Assembly: GCA_025201705.1 (NCBI GenBank) | Contig: MU617052.1 | Location: 1-25,314 of the forward strand | DNA: 25,314 nucleotides | Direction of reading: 5' to 3' | From: Dissophora ornata | Lineage: Eukaryota > Mortierellomycota > Mortierellomycetes > Mortierellales > Mortierellaceae | Part shown: positions 1-8,867 of the stretch, piece after piece | How positions within the stretch are numbered: the stretch's first letter is position 1 | How the letters are laid out: each line of letters opens with the position of its first letter | The notes under the pieces: generated by a model | Database searches by the model: none | Seen by the model: the letters and a program-made list of their open reading frames with translations, nothing else | Told to the model about the DNA's origin: nothing | Translations under genes and position numbers: made by a program

Positions 1-511
1 TGTAGTTCTCTTACATGCTTCCGTCTCTTGTTCAAGCGATGGTGGTGATGGAGTTCGGACAGGTGCATGGACTACGTCGGTGCAAATGTATGAGTGTATC
101 AGGGTAGTGCATGGGCAAGACTCGACGATGCAAACAGTGAGTCACAAAGGTCAATGAACGCGCGTGTGCATTACCTGGAGAAGGTCTCTGGACGATGATG
201 TGGATCGTTTTTTTGGGCGGTGGCTCCTTAAAGACATCAGAGATGTCGTCTGTCTCATCGAGCTCTTCCTTCGAATTCAACGGGACATCGGCTAGTGAGA
301 TTTCCTTGCGGTCCTTCTTGTGGAGAACGGGGATTGAGACACGCCAGAGGATGAGGTCTTTGGCAGCGACGTCCCTGAACGCGGGAGCTTGGTCCCCATT
401 AACGATGAGATTCTTGAGGCCACCGATTGTCTTGGTAGAGTCAATCTCGACAGGGAATGGGGTTGATTCGCCATCAACGAGACAGAACAGGGTGAGGAGG
501 CTGTCGGTCAT
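1..511 (-). CDS. Crinkler (CRN) family effector-like protein, 5' part (runs off window)
   Basis: The protein starts at the ATG whose complement is 509-511 and opens with MTDSLLTLFCLVDGES, the typical CRN header. That header is a ubiquitin-like domain of about 110 residues with an LFCLV/LFLAK-type start, a central LILWRVSIPVL block and a closing TIHIIVQRPSP block, all visible here. Exon 1 is 175-511. A donor GTAATG follows at 174, and an acceptor GACGTAG gives intron 72-174 (103 nt). Exon 2 (1-71) continues in frame as a Pro/Ser/Glu linker and leaves the window, so the variable C-terminal effector or enzyme domain is not seen. In the family the header is linked to secretion or trafficking and the C-terminus carries the activity, often nuclear. 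Function in a fungus is inference. The coding-strand 5' flank is strongly pyrimidine-rich. The header call is very sure; the intron is likely. Confidence 0.9.
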
Positions 512-927
512 GGTGTTGCGAAGCATCAATGAAAAGAAAGGGAAGGAAGGAAAAGGAGAGCTGGAAAAAGAGTGAAGGCTGTGAAGAAGATGCGGGATGA
601 GGAAAAGGTGAGGGATGAAAGAAAAAAACGAGAAAAGGATGCAAGAAGGTGTGGAAAAGTGAGAAGGAATCCCTCTCTTCCCGTTGTGATGTGCAGTCAC
701 AGTCACACTCCAGAGGGGCTGGATTCGAGCCTAAGGCTGGTCTCAAACTCGAGTGTTCTCCAGAAGGAAGTTTCTTAAGGGTTCATTCATCCATGGACCC
801 ATGGAAAATGAAACCAAGGAAGCGCCATGGGGGAAAAAAAAAAAAAAAAAACAATGTCCACGGCCAATGCCAATGGTGATGGTGAGAGGACAGCCCAGGG
901 TATAACGGGGGGGATAAGGCGCACGAC
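512..927. promoter_or_regulatory. Divergent intergenic region between CRN gene and DUF6589 gene
   Basis: This stretch of about 416 nt separates two head-to-head genes and probably holds both promoters. From 530 to 670 the plus strand is almost pure purine, so the CRN coding strand has a long C/T leader. A run of about 16 A sits near 834-850. ORFs here are low-complexity and I see no gene or clear TATA box. Confidence 0.5.
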
Positions 928-3411
928 GTGCATGCGTCTTACATCTACATCTCGTCACATCTCCAATACATGTCCGGCTCATCGTCACTCAACTGCACCA
1001 TACCATTTGACCACCATCCAACCCCCAATGCGGATCCAGTACAGGGGCTGTTGAACGTCTTTGATGCTATCAATAAAAACAGCTTCACGTTGCGCACATT
1101 TTTGGAGAACGCCTTTAACTGCCAGGACCCGCGTATCACAAAATCCGTTAACTTGTTTTATGGGAAACACGGACCAGCAAGTATCACTAAACTCTGGATT
1201 TCCAAGCGCCCCAAGGATGCCAACCTAGTCGACGTCGCCCTCCAGCATGTTTTGTCTTCAGCAAAGATTGCACGTCGGAAGGTCTGAATTTTCAGCCTCG
1301 AAGGTCGACAACTTCTCTTTGGACCACATCAGCAATTGCATGATGTCCAAATCACCCCTTGTTTCCAAGATTCTTCAAGGCCTGACAAGTATCTGCGACA
1401 AAGACTCTATGCAAAATTCCATGGCCGTCCCAATAATCGGCAGCATCCTGGCGTTCACTCAGTCTCGCAGCTCCAACTACTTGCAACTTGTGATGGGTCT
1501 CTATCTTTATAGCGCAGGATGTGCCCGCAAAGTGGTCGACGTTCTTCATGGAGCCGGTCTCTGTGTATCGTACCCTACAGTCAATCAACTACTTGAAGAT
1601 CTGACCAAAGATGCACTGAAGGAGGTCAAACTAGCGGCCCAGAGGCATCCATGGTTCCTTGTGTACGACAACATCAACTTCTCCAGGAGGAAACACGATC
1701 AACGGATCGACAATAAGGACGAATTTGAAAGCGGCACAACAGCAACTTTGATCATCGGGGAAAATCCTGGCCTCGTACAACCCACCCGCGACTCTTATTC
1801 ACGATTTCGCGTGAACAATTTCTTGATCAACAAAGCGGATATCGATCATTTCGACAAAGTGTGTGGGATCCACATGATTGAGGAGCTGAAGAAATTTCTG
1901 GGTGGATTTAACCGTTGTTCCACCCCGACGATCGAGATACACCTGCTCCCAGTGGAAAAAACCAAGACCTACCCTTTAGAATTAATGAAAATCAACGAAG
2001 GCAGCGTGGAGGGGAACAAGGCGGTTGTCGAGACTGTCACAAAGATGCTCGGGTTGGAGGAGGAGTATTTTGATGATGACAAGATGATCATCTTTGCAGG
2101 AGACCTAGCTACTGTGAAGAATCTTCGAAGCCTGAAGAGCCAACGCGAGGATGAACGCACAAAGTGCAACCGAATGGACTGGATTACCCCCGTGGCCTAA
2201 CCATTTCACATGCAAATGGCGCTTTCAAACATCATCGTACGCAACTATCGTGGTACTATCACAGAACAAGGATCTCTCGAGCAGCTTTCGATATTGTTGG
2301 GGCGGAAGCGGATCTTTACCGATAACGCAGAATTCCATGCAGTGGACGAATTCCTCCAACATGTCTTCTCCGCGATGGTTCTCGCGCTTTGGGAGACATC
2401 ACTGAGGGCTGAGGAGAAACAAAAACTGGCAGAATGCACTGACGACTCCGCATTCAGCAATCTAGTCAATGCAATAGTCAGTAGGATCCTCGGTCAGGAT
2501 CTCGAACCATCAGAGCTCGACGATCCTTCATCCAGAAATGCCAAATGCTTATTCGAGACCTGATGATATACAAGGAGATGTCTTCGGTCATCAAGATTGG
2601 CGATATTGGACGTTTTGAGAAGGTTATCAAATGGCTCACCATCATTTTCCAAGCTGGGTCCGCCTCGAACTACGCCGCCGAGTTTATGCATTTTGATTGC
2701 CGCATGCGGTATGCCTGGAGCGAGGATACCAAGCGCGCCGTCCTGTCGTCCATGTTTGTGAACAAGTCCGGTACCCGAAATGGCTGGAAACCTACCGATC
2801 TATACCAGGAGCACAATAATCGGTCGATAAAATATGTCTATTACAGCAGACAGGGAGACTCATCGTTCGACATGTTGCGGGAGAGAATATCGACGAATAT
2901 CGAGACTTTCAACAATGTCAAAGTGCGAATGGAAGAGCAATTCCAAGCACCAAACAATAAACGCAACCACGCGACAATGTCGGCGGAATCGGATGTTGAC
3001 AAAATATTGAAGGTACTTTCAGAAAACGGTATTCTCGGTCAGGATCCAGAATCTCGTGCCCGACAAAACCCAACTGTAAAGCCTGCGAGGGATCTTTTGG
3101 CCGATGGTATCGGCAGGCTGCATGACAAGAATCGTATGCAGGCTTTCATCAACAAGTATGGTAATGGCGGCCAGGAAGTGCGGGACGAACCTGAAGGCAT
3201 TGACCCAGAGGACAGCCAGGAAGTGAGGAACGAACCTGAAGGCATTAACACTGAGGGCAACCAGGAAATGTGGGACGGACTTGAAGGCATTGACACTGAG
3301 AGCAACCAGGAAATGTGGGACGAACCTGAAGGCACTGACACTGAGAGCAACCCGGAAATATGGGACGAACCTGAAGGCATTGACACAAAGGAAAACCAGG
3401 AAGTGGCATAA
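928..3411 (+). pseudogene. DUF6589-family gene with disrupted reading frame
   Basis: Three frame segments line up as one protein: 928 (or ATG at 970) to about 1285 in frame 1, about 1285-2563 in frame 2, and about 2555-3411 in frame 1. DUF6589 hallmarks as I remember them are present in order: YDNINFSRRKHDQR, LPVEKTKTYPLELM, an AGD-L-TV-like block, PFHMQMAL, NFHA-like FHAVDEFLQH, RDLMIYKEM, IKIGDIGRFEKVIKW and DLYQEHNN. Damage: an in-frame TAA at 2198-2200 just before PFHMQMAL, which no GT-AG intron that I could find removes; a frame change near 1285 (a 115-nt intron 1181-1295 would also fix it but would delete apparently coding residues); and a frame change near 2560 (one lost base, or a 59-nt intron 2477-2535). 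The C-terminus is a 15-residue repeat array. The molecular function of DUF6589 is unknown to me. The family call is firm; pseudogene status depends on sequence accuracy. Confidence 0.8.
3172..3396 (+). repeat. Five tandem 45-bp repeats (15 residues each) in DUF6589 C-terminus
   Basis: Five consecutive units with consensus roughly QE-x-W/R-D-E-P-E-G-I-D-T-E-x-N occupy exactly 5 x 45 nt, followed by a partial unit QEVA and the TAA stop at 3409-3411. The units are acidic and differ by a few substitutions each. All five remain in frame, so the array expanded while the 3' exon was still coding. Confidence 0.9.
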
Positions 3412-3518
3412 AGAACAACAATGTCAATGAGAGAGACTGGGACCTCGAAGTAGATCACGACTATGAAAACTATTAAAAATGTATACCAGTGGATAATAAT
3501 AAGGATATTCTTTTTTTT

Positions 3519-4745
3519 TTACATTGCGCTATTGTCGTTTTCCTCCTTATTTTCATTGCTAGTATTTGTAATATGTTCTGGTCTGGGGACCGAAAGTGAG
3601 TCGCCATCCTGATTATTAGTCACAGTCGTGGCGACGTTGGGGGCCTCGGGGGCCTCGGGGACGAGAAAGGGGTTGCGGTCCAAGCTTCCATGCTTTATGA
3701 ACGACAAGCAGTCGTCGTCCTCTTGAATGTTGATATCTCTCGACTTACTACCTTTATCAAGGACGACGCGACGTCTCTTCGAGGGTGTTCCTTGGTTATA
3801 GGTCGAGGCAGTCCAGTTGTTCCAGGGGTTAAAAGAGATCTTTCGTGGTGCCCTAGGATTCCTTGAGGGTGTAGTAGATACAAACATCTTGGATCGAGGG
3901 GTCGAGGGCGGGGATATAGCACTTGCAAGATCCGGGAATGGTGGCGGAGACGGAAGCTGTGGCAGTTCATGCGCTTGCGAGTATTGCATTGACGATAGCC
4001 CAAAAGGTGAATGTGTCGAGTGCAGGCGTGTCGAGAGACGAGGAGTAGTGCTTGTAAGATCCGGGAATGGTTGCAGAGTCGAAGACCGTGCTGGCTCAAA
4101 AGGAGAAGGTGTATTACATGGAGGCGTCGAGAGAAGAGGAGTAGCGCAGCTAGAATCCCATGCAAGATCCGAGAATGGCTGCGGAGACGGAGACTTTGCT
4201 AGTTCAGGGGCCGGTGTGTATTGCACAAACGATAATCCAGGTCCAGACGATTCAGCTCTTTCAACTCGCGCGTTTTTCTGTACCACGCTCTTCAACTTCT
4301 TATTTCGTCTCGCTGTGATGGTCTCATTAACTTCCATGAGAATTCGGGTCAAATCCTCGAGGTACTCGTCTCTTCGAGGAAGCCAATTCAGGAAAGACTT
4401 GATGGAATCGGCCGCCACAACTTTGGCGCACTTGGCCGCAAGTGTTTTCAGAACTTCTTCTTGCATTACGGCTTCTACCGTATAAAAGCGGCAATCCGGG
4501 TAGTAACCGCGCGCCCATACAGTTTTCCTCCAGGCTTCAATTGCTGATTTGGCGATATTCTGGTCTTCGTCTGTGCGACGTGGGGCCCGTTTGCTTGTAG
4601 CCTTGGCGCTCGTGCCGTTATATGCCTCCGCGTTTGCCTCCGCGTTTGCCTGTTTCTCCGGATTGCATTTATCACAGCACCTGTCATTGTCGCGATGCTC
4701 GTTGCCAAATATCTCGTTCAAAACTCTGCGTCGACAACCTTCGGC
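3519..4745 (-). pseudogene. C-terminal fragment of RecQ-like DNA helicase (helicase core absent)
   Basis: The open frame runs from 4745 to the TAA at 3519-3521 (about 409 codons). It begins with EGCRRRVLNEIFGN followed by CCDKCNPE, the pattern of the RecQ zinc-binding domain (Cys-Arg-Arg, then a CC-x-x-C cluster). The rest is a Lys/Arg-rich helical part and a long Ser/Thr/Pro-rich tail with repeated PFPDL/PFSDL and TPxxSTP motifs, as in the C-terminal extensions of fungal RecQ-like proteins. No DEAH box, Walker A or other helicase motif is visible: upstream on this strand is a TAG (4748-4746), then DNA encoding an NADPH oxidase on the other strand. The CTAG could be read as a splice acceptor, but no upstream helicase exon is visible. 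I therefore call a truncated gene. It is convergent with the DUF6589 gene, about 107 nt apart. It could still be transcribed as a short zinc-domain protein. Confidence 0.7.
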
Positions 4746-4749
4746 CTAG
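4746..4749. other. CTAG junction between RecQ fragment and NADPH oxidase fragment
   Basis: The palindrome CTAG supplies an in-frame TAG directly upstream of the RecQ open frame on the minus strand and of the NADPH oxidase open frame on the plus strand. Recognisable homology to each family begins immediately on either side, so this is the likely rearrangement breakpoint. Confidence 0.65.
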
Positions 4750-5717
4750 ATGTACCACTATGCCAACTTTTGGAAATTGGCAAGGGCTGTTCCAGAAAAA
4801 CACTCATTCTGGCACCTGATGTTTTTATCTGGACCTGGCCTCATGGGTCATTTGATGCTCTTGTCTCTGGGGGTCATGGTCCTAACATCGTTGCCAAGTG
4901 TTCGTCAAAGGAAATATGAGATCTTTTGGTATTGGCATCATCTATTCCTGTTGTTTTTCTTTTTCTTTTCGTTCCATGGGGCATTCTGTCTTCTTACGCC
5001 CGACAGGCCACCCTACTGTAAGGACATTTCAAGTTTTTGGAAGTACTGGGTGGCGAGCGGATTCACGTACTTGTTGGAGAGGGTCATGCGTGAGTGGCGC
5101 GCCAGTCAGAAGACGATCATCTCCAGAGTCATCCTACATCCATCCAAGGTCGTCGAGATTCAGATCAAAAAGGAGAATTGCCAGGCGTTGGCGGGGCAGT
5201 ACATCTTTTTGAACTGTCCCGAGGTCTCGCTTTGGCAATGGCATCCGTTCACATTGACAAACGCACCCGAGGAGGATTATCTTAGTGTTCACATACGCGT
5301 CATTGGTGATTTTACAAAGGCCTTGAGTCAAAAGCTAGGGTGTGATGTCGAAGGTGCCGGGGAGTGGGAAGAAAACTTGGGCGATCGAAATGGCCTTGTA
5401 ACCGTATTGCCGAGGGTCATGATCGATGGACCTTTTGGCGCTGCATCTGAGGATGTCTTCAAGTTCGAGGTGACCGTCCTCGTCGGAGCCGGTATTGGCG
5501 TCACACCCTTTGCAAGCGTGCTCAAGAGCATCTGGTACAGGGTCAACTACCCGACCAACGCGACCAAGCTCCACAAGGTCTACTTTTTCTAGATCTGCCG
5601 TGACAAGGAATCATTTAAGTGGTTCCAATCCTTGCTTCTGGCGCTCGAGTCTCAGGACCTGAACCAGTTTATTGAAATCCATACATTCCTGACCGGACGG
5701 CTGAGGTCGGTAACCTA
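4750..5717 (+). pseudogene. NADPH oxidase (NOX/gp91phox-type) fragment with premature stop
   Basis: The frame encodes the middle of a superoxide-generating NADPH oxidase. Visible are a transmembrane helix with a His pair 13 residues apart (the first His of WHHLFL and the His of FHGAF, the fifth-helix haem ligands), the FAD motif HPFTLTNAPEEDYLSVHIR, the NADPH motifs DGPFGAASED and VGAGIGVTPFASVLKSI, then CRDKESFKWFQSLL. The first transmembrane helices with the other haem-ligand pair are missing, and so is the C-terminal end of the NADPH domain. TAG at 5590-5592 replaces the Trp expected before ICRDKESF; the frame then stays open to TAA at 5715-5717, ending at a GTAACC that looks like an old intron donor. 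No intron interrupts 4750-5717. Family call is near certain. The copy cannot make a working oxidase; it may be a retro- or segmental fragment. Confidence 0.93.
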
Positions 5718-5964
5718 ATGATCAATGAAGGCTATCCTCTCATAATTAATAAGCTTCTGTTGGCAAGTTGCATTTTCTATCGACGACGTGTGTCGGAAAT
5801 GCTCGCCTATTTCAGTGTCCGGCTTGGACAGCCTGCTGGAAACGCCAGTGCCCTGCGTACTCGAACTTTTGTCGAGCTCTCTGAACCAATCTGTGACTTC
5901 ATGAATGAGGATTGGGAGTTTAGGCGGCAGTGTCGCTATGCTTGTGCCCAAATACTCGCTGGCT

Positions 5965-5975
5965 CGGCTCTATTA
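5965..5975 (+). promoter_or_regulatory. Possible TATA-like element before the 6000 start
   Basis: An A/T-rich TATTAAA-like stretch lies about 28 nt upstream of the ATG at 6000, with no other obvious promoter element nearby. Weak evidence, by position and composition only. Confidence 0.25.
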
Positions 5976-5999
5976 AACTGCAACAATGGTCAAGCCGTG

Positions 6000-6934
6000 A
6001 TGGCTAACACCGTCGAGGTCTATGGGAAAACCAGGAGCATCGATGCCCATAGAGAGCCCTTCACCGTCAAGAAGGGCTTTGCAATCCCAACATCCTTGCC
6101 GTCATCAAGCAACGGTCGACACAAAGATGTATGGCCACTGACAATCACTGCACAGGATGGCTCAAGACTCGTCATCGGGACCCAGTCGTGCAACGCCTTG
6201 ATAACCAGCTCAATCCGCTTGGACTTGTCTGAACAGATTTCGGTGGGAGGAACAACACTTTCCTTCGTGCTTTCCACAGCCGAAGCCTCGAACGCCACTC
6301 GCATCTTCTTGGATAAAGAATCGGTAAACGCCGCCCTAGCCTTTGTTGTCAACGAGAAGGCATGGTCAATTTCCAACCGCAACCTACTTATCCAACTTCG
6401 TCAGCTCAAGACGAAGTTCCATGACCCATCGACATATTTAACAGTAACAGATGGAGGCAGTGGAGGAGGCAGGAATCTGGGGAATAGGCATAGAGGCGCG
6501 GTGGATATACAGTGGGGCGAACTGACTATGAAACAGTAGACAATACTGTTGCAATCAGGTCATCTTACGAGGAGCCATGCATGCCAACCATACTCCATTT
6601 TGACCAGGGTCACTCTGGAAACGGGACAACCGCAGGGGCGATATTCAGGTTCATATCAAGGGAGGTTTTGCGGAACGGAACTAACGCCGCTCTTGAACGC
6701 GGCGCGGTGCGGGAATACAAAGCACAATGCACTACACATGATCAGATATCCGTGGCATTCGATGCAATCCTCGGCCTCTTCCCCACAGATACAACGTCCA
6801 TTCCGATTCTCGGTAACCTGCACCTTAACAAGGAATTGGAAAACTTGGCAAACCTCATGTCGAGCTACATTGCGACAGCCAACAAATCGGTTGTCGCCTA
6901 TATTCAACAAAGCTTCTCCGAGAGCAACACTTAG
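6000..6934 (+). pseudogene. Unrecognised protein-coding gene with apparent frameshift
   Basis: I do not recognise this family. An open frame from ATG 6000 (MANTVEVYGKTRSI; the frame is open from 5718, but that part looks like flank) reads to a stop at 6539. A second frame then continues as if the same protein, from about 6512 to TAG at 6932-6934. The junction is a TGGGGCG run at 6511-6517, where gain or loss of one G would join the frames; I see no convincing intron. The first part is beta-strand-like with many Ser/Thr and alternating hydrophobic residues (WPLTITAQDGSRLVIG, TLSFVLSTAEA). The second has a Gly-rich loop (DQGHSGNGTTAGAIF) and a helical C-terminus (LENLANLMSSYI). No signal peptide or transmembrane segment is evident. 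It lies 3' of the NADPH oxidase fragment on the same strand. It may be one real protein with a sequencing error, or a young pseudogene. Confidence 0.5.
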
Positions 6935-7886
6935 GCAATTCATGAGGCAGTGATTGTTTAATATTTATTTGCTTGACGTTCTACACACTATCCATATCCT
7001 AGAACTAGTGTATAATAGCTTAATAGGTCACCCGCATTCAGGTGCTCACTCCAGCGTTCGAATGTACCGATATCCTAGGATCGTTCTGGACGACCAAAAA
7101 AATCATATGGGAAGAAAAGGTTTGCTGCTGCTCACTCCTGAGCATGTGCCGATGTCCTAGGAAAAAAGGAAGCAAATAAAAAAAATCACTAGTTGCAACA
7201 GGATAACAACTTAATAATGAATAAAGGTGGAGAAGACAAGCTGGTGTATATTGAAGGTGCCTCAGAGCTATTTATATGAGCTCTCTCCCTCGTATCCTCC
7301 TTTTGAGTTCATCTCTGTCGCTCATGCATCGTTTTGACTTCACCATTTTGACTTTGCCACAATTGTCTCCTCCACACTCACTTCAAACACTGTTCTGGTT
7401 GTTGACCCGAGGGTTGCACAAAGAAGAAGAAAAAAAACCTGGTAAACAATTGGCGAACAACGAGCTAAATCCCTCGAACTGTCCTGACTGTTCCAAAGAA
7501 AGAGGGCATTCTTTTCTTCTTCTTCCTATTGACTCATTGCGAACATCTCCTCCCTTCGATAGCATGTAGCCTGTATTTTCCCGATGGAGATGGTTGGGAG
7601 AGGATTGAGGAAATCACCGCATCTCGTTTATTTTCCACTTGTGGGGGCCTGCCTACATTGTTGTTTCGTATTCGTTTCCAAAAACGACAGCGCGCCTAGA
7701 CAGTCCTCATGTTTTCCCACAAAGGCATATATTCCGCGCAGATCGCGCACATACCCGAGTGCCATCCGCACTGGAGCAGATGAGTCGATATCAAAAAATC
7801 GACTGAGATTGTGATTCGAGAGGGTATTCCTCGCGCGAGGTAAAAGGTCAAGGCGACGAAGGACACGGTCAAGAAGCTCAGGCGTA

Positions 7887-7888
<2 letters not shown>
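6935..7888. other. Gene-poor interval
   Basis: About 950 nt without a convincing gene. It holds a degenerate direct repeat (7043-7080 and 7129-7162), A-rich patches near 7165-7190, and an ATTTATAT stretch at 7269-7276. The ORF at 7276-7569 is low-complexity (Ser/Leu, then Lys/Glu) with no family resemblance; I do not call it. Confidence 0.5.
7043..7162 (+). repeat. Two-copy degenerate direct repeat
   Basis: TGCTCACTCC at 7043-7052 and 7129-7138 are each followed about 14 nt later by CCGAT[A/G]TCCTAGGA (7067-7080 and 7149-7162). The order is the same and the spacing nearly so. Copies are 82-86 nt apart. The origin is unknown; it could be a small duplicated regulatory or mobile-element remnant. 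Confidence 0.5.

Positions 7889-7937
<49 letters not shown>
7889..7937. repeat. 49-nt poly(T) run (poly(A) on the minus strand)
   Basis: An uninterrupted run of 49 T, far longer than the other A/T homopolymers in the window. It begins 22 nt beyond the stop codon of the minus-strand gene at 7960-8424, so on the coding strand it is a poly(A) tract directly after a short 3' region. Confidence 0.95.
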
Positions 7938-7938
<1 letters not shown>

Positions 7939-7959
7939 GATTCTAAACTGTTTCAATGT

Positions 7960-8424
7960 TTACTTCTCCATGGGACTAAGTCCCTCTTCGCTTATCATTT
8001 GTGCTAGAGCATCTAATACCGTGTCAGTTCGAATGGCCTCCCCTTCTTTACGTCCATGAAAGAATGTAAAGTACGTAAAGGTGACATCCGCGCCGACCGC
8101 CGCCACGATCACCGTAGCAATCGCCAGACGTTGCTTCTTGTGGCCTCTGAGCAGTAGTGTCAGGGGATTCATGTCTGCCTCGGGGTCCGCTTGGACTTGA
8201 GCTTTGGCCTTGGCTTTGGCTTTTGTGTTCGCTTGAGATTTGGCTCGGGCGTCGATTTTGATTTTGAGCTCGGCGCTGGAAGAATGGTTGGCATGCTCAG
8301 TGTCCAAGGATTCAGATGGCGCCGACTGAGACTGTGAAAGAACTTCGGGTGGAGGGGTAGTAGCAAAGGCGCGGCGGAAAGTGATTTGGATCTGAGGCGA
8401 GACACGAACAAGTAAGGAGGCCAT
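7960..8424 (-). CDS. Small predicted mitochondrial membrane protein, intronless
   Basis: A 154-residue protein from ATG (complement of 8422-8424) to TAA (7960-7962). I chose this start because it opens a typical mitochondrial presequence: MASLLVRVSPQIQITFRRAFAT has Arg but no acidic residues and an RxFA-like cleavage context. After a Ser/Glu-rich linker comes an Ala/Lys low-complexity block (KAKAKAKAQVQAD), then a hydrophobic segment LAIATVIVAAVGADVTFTYF near residues 98-118 that fits one inner-membrane helix, and a short soluble tail (DALAQMISEEGLSP). I do not recognise a family. The frame also extends upstream of the chosen ATG, but that part is G/A-rich leader. It has no introns and a 49-nt poly(A) just 3', unlike its multi-exon neighbours. 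Confidence 0.65.
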   Translation of the reverse strand: MASLLVRVSPQIQITFRRAFATTPPPEVLSQSQSAPSESLDTEHANHSSSAELKIKIDARAKSQANTKAKAKAKAQVQADPEADMNPLTLLLRGHKKQRLAIATVIVAAVGADVTFTYFTFFHGRKEGEAIRTDTVLDALAQMISEEGLSPMEK

Positions 8425-8867
8425 GATCAAGCAGTGGGGGGAGGGGGGAGGGCGGAGGGAGGGGTGTAAATGGGAGAGGATTGTTTTCTTATGAGGTTGT
8501 GGGAAAGAAGAGCTGAATTGGGCGAGGAGGTGAGAGGTGCTTAAATAATTTAGAGTGTTGCACGCAATATGCATTGCATTAAAGGCGCACACTTGACCAC
8601 ATCGCCGTGCGCACTGTCCTTGCTGCGCTTCTCGGAACAAGGAGCTAAAGAGCCAGTGAAAATTCCCATTCTTGACGAGTCTGCTCTCCCACTAGACTAG
8701 CTGTCTTCGGTCTGCCGAAATAGGACCGGATCATACCCGGTACGCCTACGGGTCTAGAGAGCACCCACCGCACGTCTTCGAAAATGCATTGACAGGAAAC
8801 GACGCCGCTTCAACTGCTATAATATCATTGCCCTGCAAATGCAAGGGCGTTTATTGCAAGGCCCAAA
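8425..8867. other. Intergenic, 5' flank of 7960-8424 gene and 3' flank of DALRD3-like gene
   Basis: The coding-strand leader of the mitochondrial-type gene is C/T-rich (8430-8480). The rest has no convincing ORF. A D-arm/A-box-like stretch around 8680-8702 on the minus strand was examined and not called as a tRNA. Confidence 0.5.

Noticed and set aside
1181..1295. Intron in the DUF6589 gene (GTATCA ... TTTTCAG, 115 nt) that restores the frame
   Set aside because: It would remove residues that look like the normal N-terminal part of the family (the ITKLW to AKIARR stretch). Kept only as an alternative.
5718..5999. Extending the unknown gene upstream to ATG 5718
   Set aside because: This part directly follows the NOX fragment's donor-like end, has atypical composition, and a TATA-like element sits before the better start at 6000. 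The choice is not certain.
7276..7569. 97-residue plus-strand ORF after a TATA-like stretch
   Set aside because: Low-complexity Ser/Leu then Lys/Glu sequence, no family resemblance and no support from context.
8640..8760. tRNA-like stretch on the minus strand (A-box-like TAGTCTAGTGG with a short D-stem)
   Set aside because: No matching anticodon stem, T-arm or B-box (GGTTCGA-type) follows at the right distance, and no acceptor stem pairs.
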